This document shows, piece by piece, positions 26,301 through 39,278 of a stretch of 64,000 nt of DNA (the first letter of the stretch is position 1; every line of letters starts with the position of its first letter). This stretch comes from Sympetrum striolatum (Eukaryota > Arthropoda > Insecta > Odonata > Libellulidae): assembly GCA_947579665.1 (NCBI GenBank), contig OX388343.1:93786254-93850253 (forward strand), in the 5' to 3' direction. Below the pieces are notes generated by a model, which saw nothing but the letters and a program-made list of their open reading frames with translations, searched no databases and was not told where the DNA came from. The position numbers were made by a program, and so were the translations under genes.

Positions 26301-29300
26301 TAAAAAATTAGTACCTAAAATGCTTATTGAATTTCTTAACGATATAGCAGTTAACACCCGCTTTTTAATGAAATATTTCGCATCTTTTTGGTGTGAAAAT
26401 TTAACTCCAAACAGCTCCCATTCACAGTGAAAAACAGTTTCTTTTTGTAAATAAATCCCTTTTTTCAAGCCATTCTTTTATGTCAGTCCCACGTTTACCA
26501 TCCTCGTCTATTCACGTCCATCCCTGTGACGAAGCCCTTCCATTTTTAGCCATATCCCTCAAATATCTCAAACAGCCATACGTCATTCGGTTCTCTCATT
26601 TCCACTTTATCAAGAGGGAGGCATCGCGGTAGTCATACGGAATCATCTCTCCACATCCTCTCTCCCCTTTTCCCTCCTTCCGCTAACTCCTAAACACCAA
26701 TATAATCCCTACTCTGAGTAGAGGAAAACGCTTTACCTGCGCTGAATTTGTTACTCGCTTCTCCGCCGAGGAGCGGCCCACAATTCAATCGAGCCTCTCC
26801 GTCTTCAATAGCCGCTAACATATTACTACGGAATATATGCAGTAATTCAAAGCTTACAAACTATTTTTCCACAAAAAAATATCATATTAAATTTAACTTT
26901 TCAGAGCGTAAAATTATACATCGGTGGTTACAATTGTATTTTATATAAATACTATGATTAAGCGATACATTGGTTTGAAAGCTTTTGATTCCTTTATCAG
27001 GAGAGACCTGTAAACGATAAAATATCTCAGAAAATAAAGGCTATGAATGTTATTTTACTAAATTTACTCTGGTAAACAATTCGGTACGCTTTAAGCCAGC
27101 TACGGCTCACTAATTCACAAAAGCAAACATAGTAAAGGAGGCACATCCTTAAAACACCTTCCGAAAACCACCAAACATTTATGGTAGACGTTGAATAAAC
27201 TTTATACGTTGCTATCTTACGGTTGATTTATAGTCCCAGTTAAACAAATAACGAAGAATTTTAAACGTAGTTAGCCTTAAAGATAACTTTGGCGTCAAGT
27301 AAAAACTCAAGTTTTTCGCAGGCTTATAATTCACTCTACCGCTGTGCGGAAAATAGTTGAAACAGAACGAAAATCCTCTAGTTATCTTCTCGAGGGTATT
27401 TACCTCTCCATCGAGGCGAGATTTTCCCTCGATTCCCTTATTCCCGCGTCTTTGCTACATTTTTTCCTGAAACTCGTCACGCCTTTGTCCTCAAACGTTA
27501 CCGTTATTCTTGGACCCGCGTCCTTCCACCACGAGCCCCTCTCCGTTTGTCTTCCTCTTAATTTTTTTCCGATTCCCCAATAAAAATTTTACGGCCTTCA
27601 TTGTCATTCCCGTCTTCGCGTTGCATCGCAGTGAGGAGACCATAAATACTACATAAAAGGATGGAAGGAGACGTAAAGGGAAATGAGTGGAAAATAACTT
27701 TTATGTACAATCGTGAGTTGGACAAAAGAAATGCAGGGAGGATAAAGGACGGATTCGGAGTTTTAATAAAAACATTGAAGTTTCCTTATGGTAGATGAAG
27801 TATTGCGAAAGAGAACAATGAAATGGAAGATACTGAAGAAAATGGGCATTACTTTGAAACAAAAGGACGAGAAAAATGCGGAGTCCTGCAGGAGTAAGAC
27901 GATGAAGAAACAGATTTAGGTTGAATTGAAACAACTTGAATTCAATCATACTTCAGAAGACTGCCATTTTTTAATTGGTGCAGAACAACAGTATCTCGAG
28001 ATTTTTAATATTATCAAATGTACAGGCTGTATATCAAAGATCTTTTGCTATCTTTTCCATTGCTAAAGTATGCTAATAAAAACTTAATACATTATAAGTT
28101 TCACTGAATAACGTTTTCCGAAAAAAGAAATTGAAAGTGAGATGTGAATGTTGTCATTCAGTCAGTATGATTAACGTCTAACGTTATGGTAATTGGCTTA
28201 CTGAAACGTAAAGGTAGAGTATATAATTATGTTACTGCAGTTGATAGTTGTTGATTCTACGTGATGAATTGTCTTTGTTTCGAAGTAAAAATTTACGAGG
28301 AAGTGCTCTTTAAGGTTGATGTTTCGCAATGTAGCTGACTTATCTTGAATATCACGCAGGCTATTTCTATGGAGATATTATTTAACATTGTATCACAATA
28401 TGCGTATCTTTAAGATTTCTCAAGGGGAATCCATTCTTTTTATGGTTAAATTCATTCCACTGGCGCGCCTTTCCCGTTCAAATTGCTGGAGATTCGATGC
28501 GAACATTCTTCTCGATTTCGCGATTCCAGAAAAGTAATGTTATGAAATGGAAAAGCTACAGAAAAATGGATTCGGTCCAGGTTTGTTCCGTCCAAATGCT
28601 AAACAGAGAAATTTGCGAGACAAATTTGGGAAAAATCGGTCCATCCAACCTTTTGCCCTCCAAATATATGCGTACTAACGGACTGCTATGGACAATGGGG
28701 CCGTTGAACGAAGAGGACAGCAGTAAAATGAGGAGGACGCATGAGGAAGATTGAGCGATGAAGAACCTTACCGAATTATGGCCCACGAGTATCTCTCGTT
28801 GATCGCCATTAGGGGGACGAAAAGACCTCTGTTTGGCATACTGCTCATGTCTGCTGGAGTCTCCCCTCCCAAGACCATCCCCCTTTGGGGCATTTGAGAT
28901 GGAAAGCGTAGCCCCCTTCCCCCACGGCCAACCATGGCGCCACAACTGCGCCGGTAGGGTAGGAGGGGTGCCTTGCGCATGCCCGTCTTGTTCCCTTCCT
29001 TGATAAACGACTCCTACGAGCCTCCAGTGGCAGTTCCCATTCTCTCCACCTTTCCCTTTATCTCTTTCTGCTTCCTATGATTCCTTCTCTCTTTTATGCT
29101 ACTACGGGCTTTGAAGTCACAGTTTTCCTCTTTAAATATATCACCTCTTTCTTCTTACTAATTGCCCGTACCTATTGATTACGAGATCTATTTCGTAGAG
29201 GTCAAAATTGACCCTTCAAGTCTTCATAAATGTGCGCACGTTTATCATATTCCATCATATTTAGCCTTTCAGAATATATATTTAATTGGGAAATATTTTT

Positions 29301-29462
29301 TTGGATTCATCGAATGCGGTTCGCTTATGATTCCCAATATCTGTATTTCCTCACTATGTTACCACTAAGTCAATCATTCATATGATCTCTATTTCTTTCT
29401 ACCTTCCTCCCTTACTTACTGATGTCATGAAAGTCAGGCTTGCTTCAAATATCAGTCAGGAA

Positions 29463-29510
29463 TCGAAAGATTCTAGCCTATGCAGGAAGCGAAAGATTTT
29501 AACCTATGAA
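29463..29510. repeat. two-copy tandem repeat, 26-bp period
   Basis: TCGAAAGATTCTAGCCTATG is followed 26 bases later by GCGAAAGATTTTAACCTATG. It is a short imperfect duplication with no other feature attached. Confidence 0.6.
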
Positions 29511-32500
29511 AAATTTGAAATTTTCTATGCTTGACAAAAATTACTAAGGCTGTAATCTTCCGTGTATTTTATTTTGTCTTGTTTGCGATAGCACATAGGA
29601 ATTCAAACAAAAATGGCACTTTTAGGAAGGTATTGTATTTTTATATTCTTTACCAACATCTCTTTAGATAGCTGTCTCTCTTCGAAAGAGTATGCTATAT
29701 CTGTCTACTTTTCTCCACAAATTTCTTAAACTTGTAGTCTAATGTCCTAATTCTTAATTGCGTTCAACATATTCAACGTATCATTAAGCACTTCTACGAA
29801 ATCCAACGTTTCATCTTTCACCATACTAATTTCAGCATCTCCTTCTTCTACATTGATATCGTCTTCGAAATTTCCCCCTTATTCCCTCAACCCAATGTCA
29901 AACGCATCTCCTCTTTCCCCTATCTTTTCCCATCATCCATAATCTTCCTCTGCTCTTCTCTAGCTAATAAATCGATTTTATCCTTTCCGCGCCTCTCCCT
30001 CAAGTGGGAGTGAGTTTTCCCAGAGGTGCTAGTCGTGGAAGTCTTGGATAGCGTGGATTTATGCGATCGCAGACCGGCTGTACTTTATCCTCTATCTATC
30101 CGTAAGATGTATACTAGTGAAGGGAGGCAAATAGATGTGTCACTCGGTTTCGCCTCCAATATATCCTCGTATGGGAACGCTGCAAATGATGGGGGGAATA
30201 ATCTGCCGATTGATGTAAAGACCGATTTCTTCGTCGGGAATTTAGTTGAAAATGCCGCAAGATTCGATTTTGCAAACATCCATCTTTCGATAATGAACTA
30301 ATCCACGCATTTGCCGTAAGCTTTTCTTGAGACGATTTATTAAGCTTCCAATTAACTTAGTTTACTTTGCATCGTATCAGGTGTTTGAAAGAGAGGAAAT
30401 GATGCGTGTAAATCCACCGAAGTTTAACCTGAAATAATGTGGAAACTCAAATACGGCTTACTGAGTTGTAGCAACTAGAATTTAACATCTGCCACGACCT
30501 AATCCTTCTACTCTTGATCCACTCCATTTGCTACTCTTAACAGGCCCATTAATCTTAGATTAAGAGACATATATCTACCATGATCCATCAGCTAATGTAT
30601 TGCAATATTTAGAGATTAGTGAATGTCTTCGTCGAGAAGAACAGATTAATTAAAAACATTCTCTCCAGGTTATGTTAACCAAAATTCTGCATTTATTACT
30701 TTTCCTATTTCCTTTAATGAGCTTCATATTTCCTCATCATTGTTTCATTGGCCAGCTCAAATGGAAACTTATAGACTGATGAATTAGAGATTGAGATTGA
30801 TAAAAAAAACAAAATAAATTATTATTTCCATTGAAATTCATATTGTTTTCAGAATTTCGTATCTTGTGATGCTACATCAATCATTAGCGTAGGCAGGAAT
30901 TAAAAGATTACGTTTAAATTATTAAATAATGTTTGTAATCTTTTAAGTAAAGTTTATACATGAAGTTGAGTTTAAAATTTACTATTCTTCGTAAATTGTT
31001 CATTGAAATTGCATTATAAGATGCTTTCGGACGAACTTTTTGTTAATAATTTTGCATTTTCAATTTATCATTGAAGGAAATTGCGCGAAAGGTTATGGAT
31101 TTCATTTCATTTTCCTTCTTAATGATAAATTTATTTCTGAATAGAAATGCACGGACATTCACTCTTATAGTTAAATGTAATATATATCCATTCTTTCTAA
31201 TCCTACCTCCTCAACCGCAGTACTCAATAGCGGAAATTAATCAACACCAACTACAATTTTAGAGATTGCGGGAAAATTATCACTAAGCAATGGGAGGCGT
31301 TGATTGATCCATTACGGATACGCGAGAAAAAGATACGGCCTTCAGAAAAAAATGATTCCTCATTAGAATGAGGAAAGGAATCGGATGGAAAGCACACCCT
31401 CAGGAAATGAGCGCATAATTGAACATGTGTTCCCGCGAGCGACAGGCATTAAAATCTCTCCCCCCTTCGGTAGGAAGTTGGGGGAAAAACTTTCCGTCCG
31501 CATTCCGCTTGATGGACCGCCTATAGATTTGACAAGGCGACTCCGCTTTTCATGCTAATTGGAGTTAAAGGACATTTAAGTGGGTTCACTTCTCAAGGAT
31601 TAATGGGGGCTGATTTAGTCCGACCGGTTGGTTTCGCAATGAAAGTATGACGCCACGGGAGTGGTGGAGACACACTCTTACGCCATCGAACTCTCCATTC
31701 GATAAGCTCCTTATTAACTGTTTCCCACTATCCTTTTCCTTCGGAGGACAATCGAGAGCGTTAATGGTCCATGGAACATTTAAAGATCACCGAGCAGAGA
31801 AGGGCGCTAACTGATTAATCTGGAAAGTGGGACGGTGATTTGGAGGTAATGAGGGATACATTAAGAAGGGCGATCTGGATACGCCCACAAGTTTAAGAAG
31901 GAAACATTTCCTTGCCGAATTCCTTCTCAAATATTTATTGAACTCTAGAAAAGCTTACCATTGTATATTTTAGTCTATTGACGGCAGCAATTCTGATTTT
32001 TAAGTTACTGTATTTTTATGAAGTTGGATTGCATCCTGAGTGCATGTTTTATATCAACCAAAGCCTGAAAACGACAAATCCATATCTACTTATTATGATT
32101 AGCTAGGGGCTTTGAATTTTAGGAAAAAATTGACAATTGGAAGATAATATGCATGGTTATGTGTTGGTATATTTGGGGAAGTAAATAGGCCATATGAAGT
32201 CAGTACTGTTGCCTTTGTCTTGGCTCTTAATCTTCTTGGCTTTAACTACGACTTTATCATGATATAACGTCAATAAAAGTCACTGTCAAGATTATAAAAC
32301 CGTCATATACCAATCAGAATCTTCAATAAAAGTAATTTTATTTTTTAGATGGATTAATGATTGAGTCTTCGTTTCTTTAATTTGTTTTACCGTAAGCTCT
32401 GCGACTGCTGAGGGTTGTGATTTGACCCATTAATTTCGGTTCTTGTATTTTAGTAAAATAATAGCAACGCAGTTAATAGAATCTAACTGATTCCCCTCTA

Positions 32501-33340
32501 CACCAGGAAGGGTTTCATTTCCTTGCCTGAATCCGTGTCTCAAGTCCAGAGGCCAACTTCTTTCCAGACGTCAACACCGAAACCGGTGAGGTTATGGACA
32601 TTTTCCGCCGCCGGCATCTTCGCGTAATTCATCGGAGGCTTCCGAAAGGAGATTCAATTTGTAATTCGTGAAATTCGCGGAAAGGTTCGATCCGATCGCA
32701 ATAGCGCAGGTCGTGCTCGGAAGGCGTGCTCTTCGTGAAAGACGGGTGCCTTACTGTAACGTGAGCATGTAGTCATGCGTCTGCAGTCACGGCCGATAGG
32801 TGGCAGTGGAGTGGGATTGCGTGGGAGGACGCGCCGTCGGAGACGAGAAAGAGACGATGAGGACTTTATCTGGAGCCTATTAACAGTCGTGAGCTTCGTG
32901 AAGGAGGTTTGGGAGCCACGTTGGTCTCGTTTACAAGGCGGGCCGCTAAAGAAGTGCTCTTTCTGGAAGATGTCTGAAACGCTCACCTTTCCCTCTACCA
33001 AAGTATATTCTCTCAATTTCTACGTGAGAACCTTGCGCAACAGTAAATAAATCATTTTTATCCCCATTTGATCTAATTTTCACCGAAAAATTATTTACGA
33101 ATTAATATGATGACAGTTCCTGCTCCCATATTCTGATGAATGAAATAATTTCATTTTTAATTTGGTACAGGATAAAGAGAAATTTATATTTCATTTATTA
33201 TTGTCACAGTTCTGTTTTTTGTTCTGAGGTATTAGTGGAATAGTGCACTGATGAATGTCATTTCCTACGGAATGCCAAGAAAAGTGTTACTCGTAGAGTC
33301 ATTCTGCTTCACTTGCGTGATGTTTCACTTATAGCATTCT

Positions 33341-33455
33341 GGCTCAGTGAGGAAAGCAAAGGCAAACTACCTCACTCCTCATCCTGCCTAGTAAACCTTA
33401 TTCCTCTCCACAAGCTCGTTGAGACTTATGCCAGAGGGGGTGAGGCGCCAACCGG
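33341..33455 (+). repeat. dispersed repeat, copy A
   Basis: This block shares the identical 21-mer core CAAACTACCTCACTCCTCATC with 18060-18080. Aligned similarity continues on both sides: GAGGAAAGC before, and after it GCCTAGTA, TTCCTCTCCA, AAGCTC, AGGGGGTGAGG and AACCGG counterparts. Two related copies in one window in the same orientation point to an interspersed family, probably a SINE or LINE part. No polymerase III box or protein was recognised. Confidence 0.65.
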
Positions 33456-35459
33456 CCTTCAGGCTTAATACTTTACAGACTATATATACACAGCGTTTCT
33501 ACCAACCAAAATAACCCCCTATTTCAGCCTTCTTTATTTAGTTCTTCCTCCAAAACAGAAATTGAGTCACCAATTTTCCAGGAATTCGATAAAAAATGGA
33601 CCGAATGATATCATTTCATTTGAACCGCCCGCCAATTTTATGAGTCAGTATTCTATGCCAATTTGAAGAATAAGGAAGAAGGTGGAGACGTCAACTAATA
33701 CGTGACAAGTTTCTGTTCAATTTCCTAAACATGGTGTAGAATATATGGCCGTTGATCGTTGTAATCAAACAGTTTATAATAAGTCATTTCAAACTCCGAT
33801 TCCTTGTGAAACCATTTTCGCATAATATAAGACTTCGTAATTTCCGCTATGAATGTTCAAACTTTACTTTCCTCCAAAATTCCGGTTCAGTGACATCAAA
33901 AAAGCAATTTTCAGCCTATTGATCATACTAATGCTGAATGAAGGGTTCTCGGCGAAATTCAAATTTTTCACTCGCCATAGTCCGTAATAAAATTCAGCTT
34001 GGGGACTGAGAACAAAACGTCTGTTCCAATACTTCGTATTTAAATACGCATAAGGCTAACAGGACCAAATTCTGCACATTTATCATTCATAGGAGATCTG
34101 AAATTATAACTCCAAACGTTTGTTTTTGCCATTATAACGGCCCCAGAGCGCATAAATTTCCGGCGCACCTTTGCAGAAATTGAGAAAGACAAAGTCTATA
34201 ATAGTCGTAACTATCACTTCCTCGTCTTTTGTAATGTTTTTTTTTCGCACGAGTTTCCTTCCGTGGAAATTAAACCCCACTCGCCCCACATTTGTGTACA
34301 ACTACTCGTTTTGCACCCCATTTAAATATGTTTGCATACGATCTCCACGGACGATATCAATTTGAAACATATCCTCCACCGGCGCGGATATGCAAAAAAG
34401 AACGGGTTTATTAGCCCAAAGGAAAGAAAAAGACCATTCATCTTCCAAAGGAAATTCGTCGGCCGAATTAAGAGTTCTTTATCTTCCGATTCACCTGTCT
34501 TCCAGTCTTTTTAATTGCGCTCGTGACAAGCTAAAAATACACGCAACCGCTCCCTCCCTCCGCAATTAAAGGCAAATTAAACTTTTAAAAGACACCTTTT
34601 GTTACGTCAGCGGCGGCTTCCGCATCCCATCGCATTAGCATCTTTACTCCTCCTGTTTATCTCTCGTTCCAAACCACGTTTCTCCCTCTGCCTGTATGTT
34701 TTCTGTCCACAATAGTCGTGCATTTCAATTTTCATATCTTAATACTCTTGATTATTTTCACAAGTTTGAAATATTTAGCTAATTATGCATGCGCGGTCGT
34801 TGTAATGCGGTTGCACGTATTTTATTTTAATAAGAGATTGTTCAAGTTAAAAGGAGAATTTGAAGTCCTCATTGTTTCGAAAAAAAAAACTGCTTTTTTT
34901 TCTCATTAACACTTCCGTACATTTCTCTTACAAATATGTTTCTCGTTCTTTCTACCGAGTTTAAATCTTTGTCCTCCATACTAAAATAACTTTACCTAAT
35001 TTAATTTTACATAAGTGATTCTTATAATGGGATGAAACTAAGATTAGTTTATTCTAAATTTGAAATTTGGAAATATCGACCGTTGGCTTATCGTATTTCA
35101 TTCCATTTTGTTTATCCTCTCTTGCACGAAGATTAATATAGTAAAGGAGTATAGTAACTATGGAATTTGTACTATAAGTTTACGAAATTACACAATACTT
35201 AAGTGAAGAGGAGGTAATAAGTTCCCGCGGAAAACGGTTGGCAGTTATGTTTATGTCAGGTTTTCTGATGTGAGCGAAACCTCTCTACTAAGACTAATTT
35301 CCATCATCAAAATTTGTTGAATCGCAGGAATCGAGGTAGACATTTATTTTCCCTCGTCAATGACTAACACCATAATTATCTGCTTTATGCTACTCTATAA
35401 TGTAAATGCTGAAATAAATAAGATGAAATTTTTATAGTTACTGTTAGTGTCGGGTATTG
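33456..35459. other. non-coding stretch
   Basis: AT-rich sequence, with a mixed patch at 34120-34700 rich in unique words such as GTTACGTCAGCGGCGGCTTCC (CRE-like ACGTCA). No gene was recognised. Confidence 0.45.
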
Positions 35460-35996
35460 TTTTTTTCTCTTTTTTCTTACTTAGAGTTACCTAAAAGTCT
35501 ATGTTATTTACAATTTTGACTAGTATACTGTATGTATTATTTCAATACTGTTTTTTTAATATTCTTTTATTTTTCCACATAATGTACTTTATGAATGAAA
35601 ATCCATGTACGTTTTCCTTATTTTTCTTTTTTGTTTGGTTTATATTATTTTGCATATTGCTATCTTTTTCTATTTTTAATGTTAACTGATTCTTATTTAT
35701 GTATTTCCTGTAAGTACTTATTGGTAGTGTATTCATTAATAATTTTTAATGTTCTTCTTTCTCTTTATCTCTTAGCAATTACTATCGGTGGGTTGGCGCA
35801 GGTTTTTCTCACCCCCCTTCCTTGTGGTTTTCCTGCAGTGGATTTTTTCCCCCTAAGAATCTCTTAGGTTTTTTACATCCACAATTCTTCTAATTGTTTC
35901 TACTTCTAATTTTATAATTAATGGCGATGGGTGAGATGAAAGAAGAGACTTTTGTCGCCCAAATAAAGACGATTTAATATTATTATTATTATTATA
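35460..35996 (+). mobile_element. LINE 3' untranslated end with (TTA)n tail
   Basis: A T-rich stretch of about 350 bases leads to a C-rich patch (35811-35865) and then GGCGATGGGTGAGATG near 35922. It ends CCCAAATAAAGACGATTTAA followed by a TTA-type triplet tail (35979-35996). This layout of T-rich 3' UTR, AATAAA-like signal and triplet tail is typical of 3' ends of insect Jockey/CR1-like LINEs. No coding remnant was recognised, so the 5' limit is approximate. The short T-rich reading frames here (35501-35867) are chance. Confidence 0.55.
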
Positions 35997-36876
35997 GGAT
36001 TGAACTATTTTCCATTTTCTCGGATATCTGAAAAACTATTTACGGTATGGTAAAATAGCGCATTCTTTCGGGAAAATTTACAAAAACAACAGACGGTAAT
36101 AATAAAAACAATAATATTTCAATTGAAAAAGAATCGGAAGACAACGATTTTTCTTTTTTTTCAAAATGATTATGACCTGTTCTAGACGACGAGTGTTTAT
36201 CAAAAATAATAAATCCCGAATCAATTGGTTATATGCTAAACGAGAAAAACATCCAATCAATCTTTTACGTCATAGAACCAGCCTGAGTTAAATCCACTAA
36301 CCGTGTTAACTCTCATTTAAATCATCCTCTACTCCTCTCCTTGATCTTTATGCTTTCGTAGGTCATTCCCACGAATCTCTGGGATGAGCCTTTCTGAACC
36401 CGTGCGCACATTCCGCCGCTTCGCAGTGGCGGCGTCGCAGAATCGCAATTACGGACGCGCAGTGCTAATGGAGTGGAGGTGACGACGGAATGTGTTGGCC
36501 GCTGCTCTACGCATACTATATTCTTGGCGGCCATCTCATGTCCTTTGCTGTGCATAATCGTGCGGATGATCGGCGAAAATTTTACTGTCGCGGAAATGGG
36601 TCCTGCGCTCGTTATCTGATTTGCTATGTTACCATGGAGATCTTGTTTGCATGCCTCGACTCAAAGCGCTCATGCAGAAAGAGAGAGAACGAGGATTAAC
36701 ATACACGGATATAAGAGTTCAAACAGCATGAGATCATCTTCTGGATGAAGGATTTCGTCTTATTGTGTTATTAATCCGTAACTTAATTTTAAATTTCCCC
36801 GGGATCTTCAACAGTAAGACCAATCACTGATTAGTTATAAGCCTAGGTGAATTGCTGTTCTTAACAGCTGAATACT
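35997..36876. other. interval between two facing LINE tails
   Basis: Unique DNA, with a CpG-richer patch at 36350-36680 carrying 69-77 codon frames on both strands without family features. Confidence 0.45.
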
Positions 36877-37680
36877 TAATAATAATAATAATATTTATTT
36901 CGGGCAAAACTGCCCTCTTACTTTTACAGCAAGTAAATGAAATAATTTTTCATTCAAAGTTTTGCAATTAGGTTCATAAGTGAAAGGATAATAATAATAC
37001 AAATGAAAAGGATATTAAAATAATTTAAATTGAAATATATATATAGCGACTAATATTGTAAGGTAAATAGAGTATTTAACTAAGTATAAACTGAGTATAA
37101 AGTAATAGAATTTAAGAATACAAAAAATATCATTCTGATTACACAGTTTAGTATTTTAGTGAACAGAAAAATTGTAACAAAAATTAAAATAAAATTAACA
37201 ATAAAACACAATATTGTAATTATTGACATAAGTAAAATAAAAATAAAAAGTTGTTAACATTACAAAGGAAAACTAATATAATTTACTATAATAGAGATAC
37301 ATAATTTAAATTTAAATATATGATATAAGAATACATAATGTTAAGTTATATTAAGTAATGTAGTATTTACCACTTTAAAAACAAAATAAGAGTTATCAGA
37401 AATTTAGGATGCAAAAATATTAGTCTAGAGTTATGATTTAAATTATTTTTTTATAATATAAGTTAAAAAAGTACATAAGATAGTATATAAGAATGCAAAT
37501 ATATATACTTAAATAAATCATATCTATGTATAGGCATTGAAGGCAGCGAGTATCATATATTCCCGCTATTTCCAATGTTAAGTCCTCTTTTATTAGCCAC
37601 TGTGATTCCCTAAAGAAAAGACTATATGATAAATTTGCTGTCCTTATATTCTTGCTTATTTTATACACTCAAACAAAAAT
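36877..37680 (-). mobile_element. LINE 3' fragment on the minus strand, (TTA)n tail at its left end
   Basis: Seen on the plus strand, an AAT triplet run (36877-36892) is followed by ATTTATTTCGGGCAAAACTG and then more than 500 bases of very A-rich DNA. On the minus strand this is a T-rich 3' UTR ending in CCCGAAATAAATA(TTA)n, much like the element at 35460-35996. Upstream on that strand, a frame ending at 37438 carries SLFFRESQWLIKEDLTLEIA. This loosely resembles the LINE C-terminal pattern SLFFRGPxLWNxLPxEI. That match is weak; the tail architecture is the better evidence. Confidence 0.5.
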
Positions 37681-39107
37681 CGAATTCTGAATGTTAACGC
37701 TTTTCGAAAATTTTAACAACTATCCTCAACAGACAATACTGTCTGAATTTCCATCAAAATTGTATTTGTTTGAATCAATTGCATTTAGAAGATAACAAGT
37801 TTGCAAAGGTCGTTAATTATTAATTTAGCTACGATGAATTTTTATTTGATTATGTATTCATAATATTACTTTGATCTTATTAGTGCATGTATGCATTTGT
37901 CCATACTCCGCATGGAATTGTTGTAGTCTCCATTTAATGTCTTTGCAGCATTAAGTTCTCAGGCATCCTGCCAAATTCCTCCCTCTGATTAGCTCTTTAC
38001 TCTCGAGCTGAGTTTTGTGACTTCTTTTACGGCTTCCTCTCTTTTTATCTGAGGTAATACATCGTCCATTAAACGGCTAATTGTTCTTTGCAAGTGAGTG
38101 TTCCGCTTTATTCAAATTTCTTAATGGCTTCGATACGAATCTTCCTTTTCCCTGATTCTTCGCCGCATATTATTTTTTAATTTTAGCTTCTAGTCTTTGC
38201 TCTTGAATACATTTACTCAGTATATTATATGTTTCCGCTGACAATATCGCCGACATTTTATTTCAATGATAATCTTTGACATTTAATTTATTGAATTTCT
38301 ATGGTAATAGAAAATTTTACGCTTGAGATATTGAGTTTATCTTTCTGGTGATCTAAAATTTCTGGAAAGCATTTCTTACGTTTTATTCGAAAATTTGTTC
38401 AACACACTAGAGAAAGATGGATTCTTGCAGTCCATTCCCTTTTTCAATCTCCTCTTTATCAACCCACGCATAATATCACGTTGTCTGATACATTTCTTGG
38501 AAGTAAAACAGAGGGGAACCTACTCAATACTCAACGCTATCCTCTTAAATCATTTATTCGCAACCGGTTAGCTATAGAACTAACCCTTATAGACAGAGTA
38601 ATATTTATGATAAGAGAGTACCGTTTGCAGACCGTTGAGAAAGCACTCTATTGCTTGTAATGAACGGACCGGACAACCCATTAATTATTAATATGCTGGC
38701 TTATTGCTTGTAAACGTATGTATAGGGAGTTTATAATGGGCGGCGCGACAGCCGAAGAGGAACTGTGATATTATAGGAGGACATATAATCCAATCGGTTG
38801 GCTCGTGTATTATCCTGAAGAGAATTTCTGAATATCCAGTAAGGAACTAGTGATCGATCGCGATTGGTCGAATTGACTGACTGGCTGTTTCGATTTGCTA
38901 ATTCGAAATCCTGGAGTGAATGAATTTCACCAGTGATCCTGTTAGTGTATTATTACGTAAGTAAGGTATTATTACGTAAGTATTAAAGTTATGTAGTTAA
39001 CGTTTCATACTGTTTTAAAACAACTTTAGAGGGACTATTTGTATACTGTCATATTCTGTAAAGAAGGAGAACATTTATCCTGAGCTTTCCGCTGATGGCT
39101 GTGAATG
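37681..39107. other. non-coding stretch
   Basis: AT-rich unique sequence containing the 19-bp tandem repeat at 38946-38983. Nothing else was recognised. Confidence 0.5.
38946..38983. repeat. two-copy tandem repeat, 19-bp period
   Basis: GTATTATTACGTAAGTA occurs twice, separated by AG. The palindromic TACGTA core in each copy makes a pair of symmetric sites, but no function is shown. Confidence 0.6.
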
Positions 39108-39278
39108 AAGAAAGAGTCACAATGCACTCCTAAACACCATCAAAATTAAGGACAGCCGATGTACATTTCGCTGTCAGAGAAACAGCATCATCAAGGCTAC
39201 AAAGGTGACTCGTAATTCTTAATTAGCTCGTGACTTTCAATTTTGATGGTGTTTAGGAGTACATTGTGACTCTTTCTT
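39108..39278. mobile_element. 171-bp fold-back/MITE-like element with 40-bp inverted ends
   Basis: The left arm 39108-39147 (starting AGAAAGAGTCACAATGCACT) is the reverse complement of 39239-39278 (ending TACATTGTGACTCTTTCT), with one mismatch in the inner 37 bases. The 91-base centre holds a further small stem, GACAGC (39151-39156) with GCTGTC (39170-39175). No clear target-site duplication is visible and there is no reading frame. The structure fits a miniature inverted-repeat transposon. If transcribed it would form a long RNA hairpin, so a small-RNA precursor is the alternative. Confidence 0.75.

Larger units (their letters stand above)
23009..33340. other. non-coding stretch, presumed upstream intron or flank
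   Basis: AT-rich DNA alternates with a pyrimidine-rich block at 25140-25335, C-rich DNA at 28840-29000 and a CpG-richer patch at 31390-31880 and 32560-32900. No exon with Emx N-terminal features (for example an eh1-like FSI motif) was recognised on the minus strand. Confidence 0.45.

Noticed and set aside
28556..28980. 129- and 70-codon minus-strand frames
   Set aside because: Overlapping frames in a locally C-rich patch with no recognisable domain; not an Emx N-terminal exon.
32684..32693. GGTTCGATCC, a match to the polymerase III B box
   Set aside because: The bases on either side do not form a T-arm stem and no A box or tRNA fold is present.
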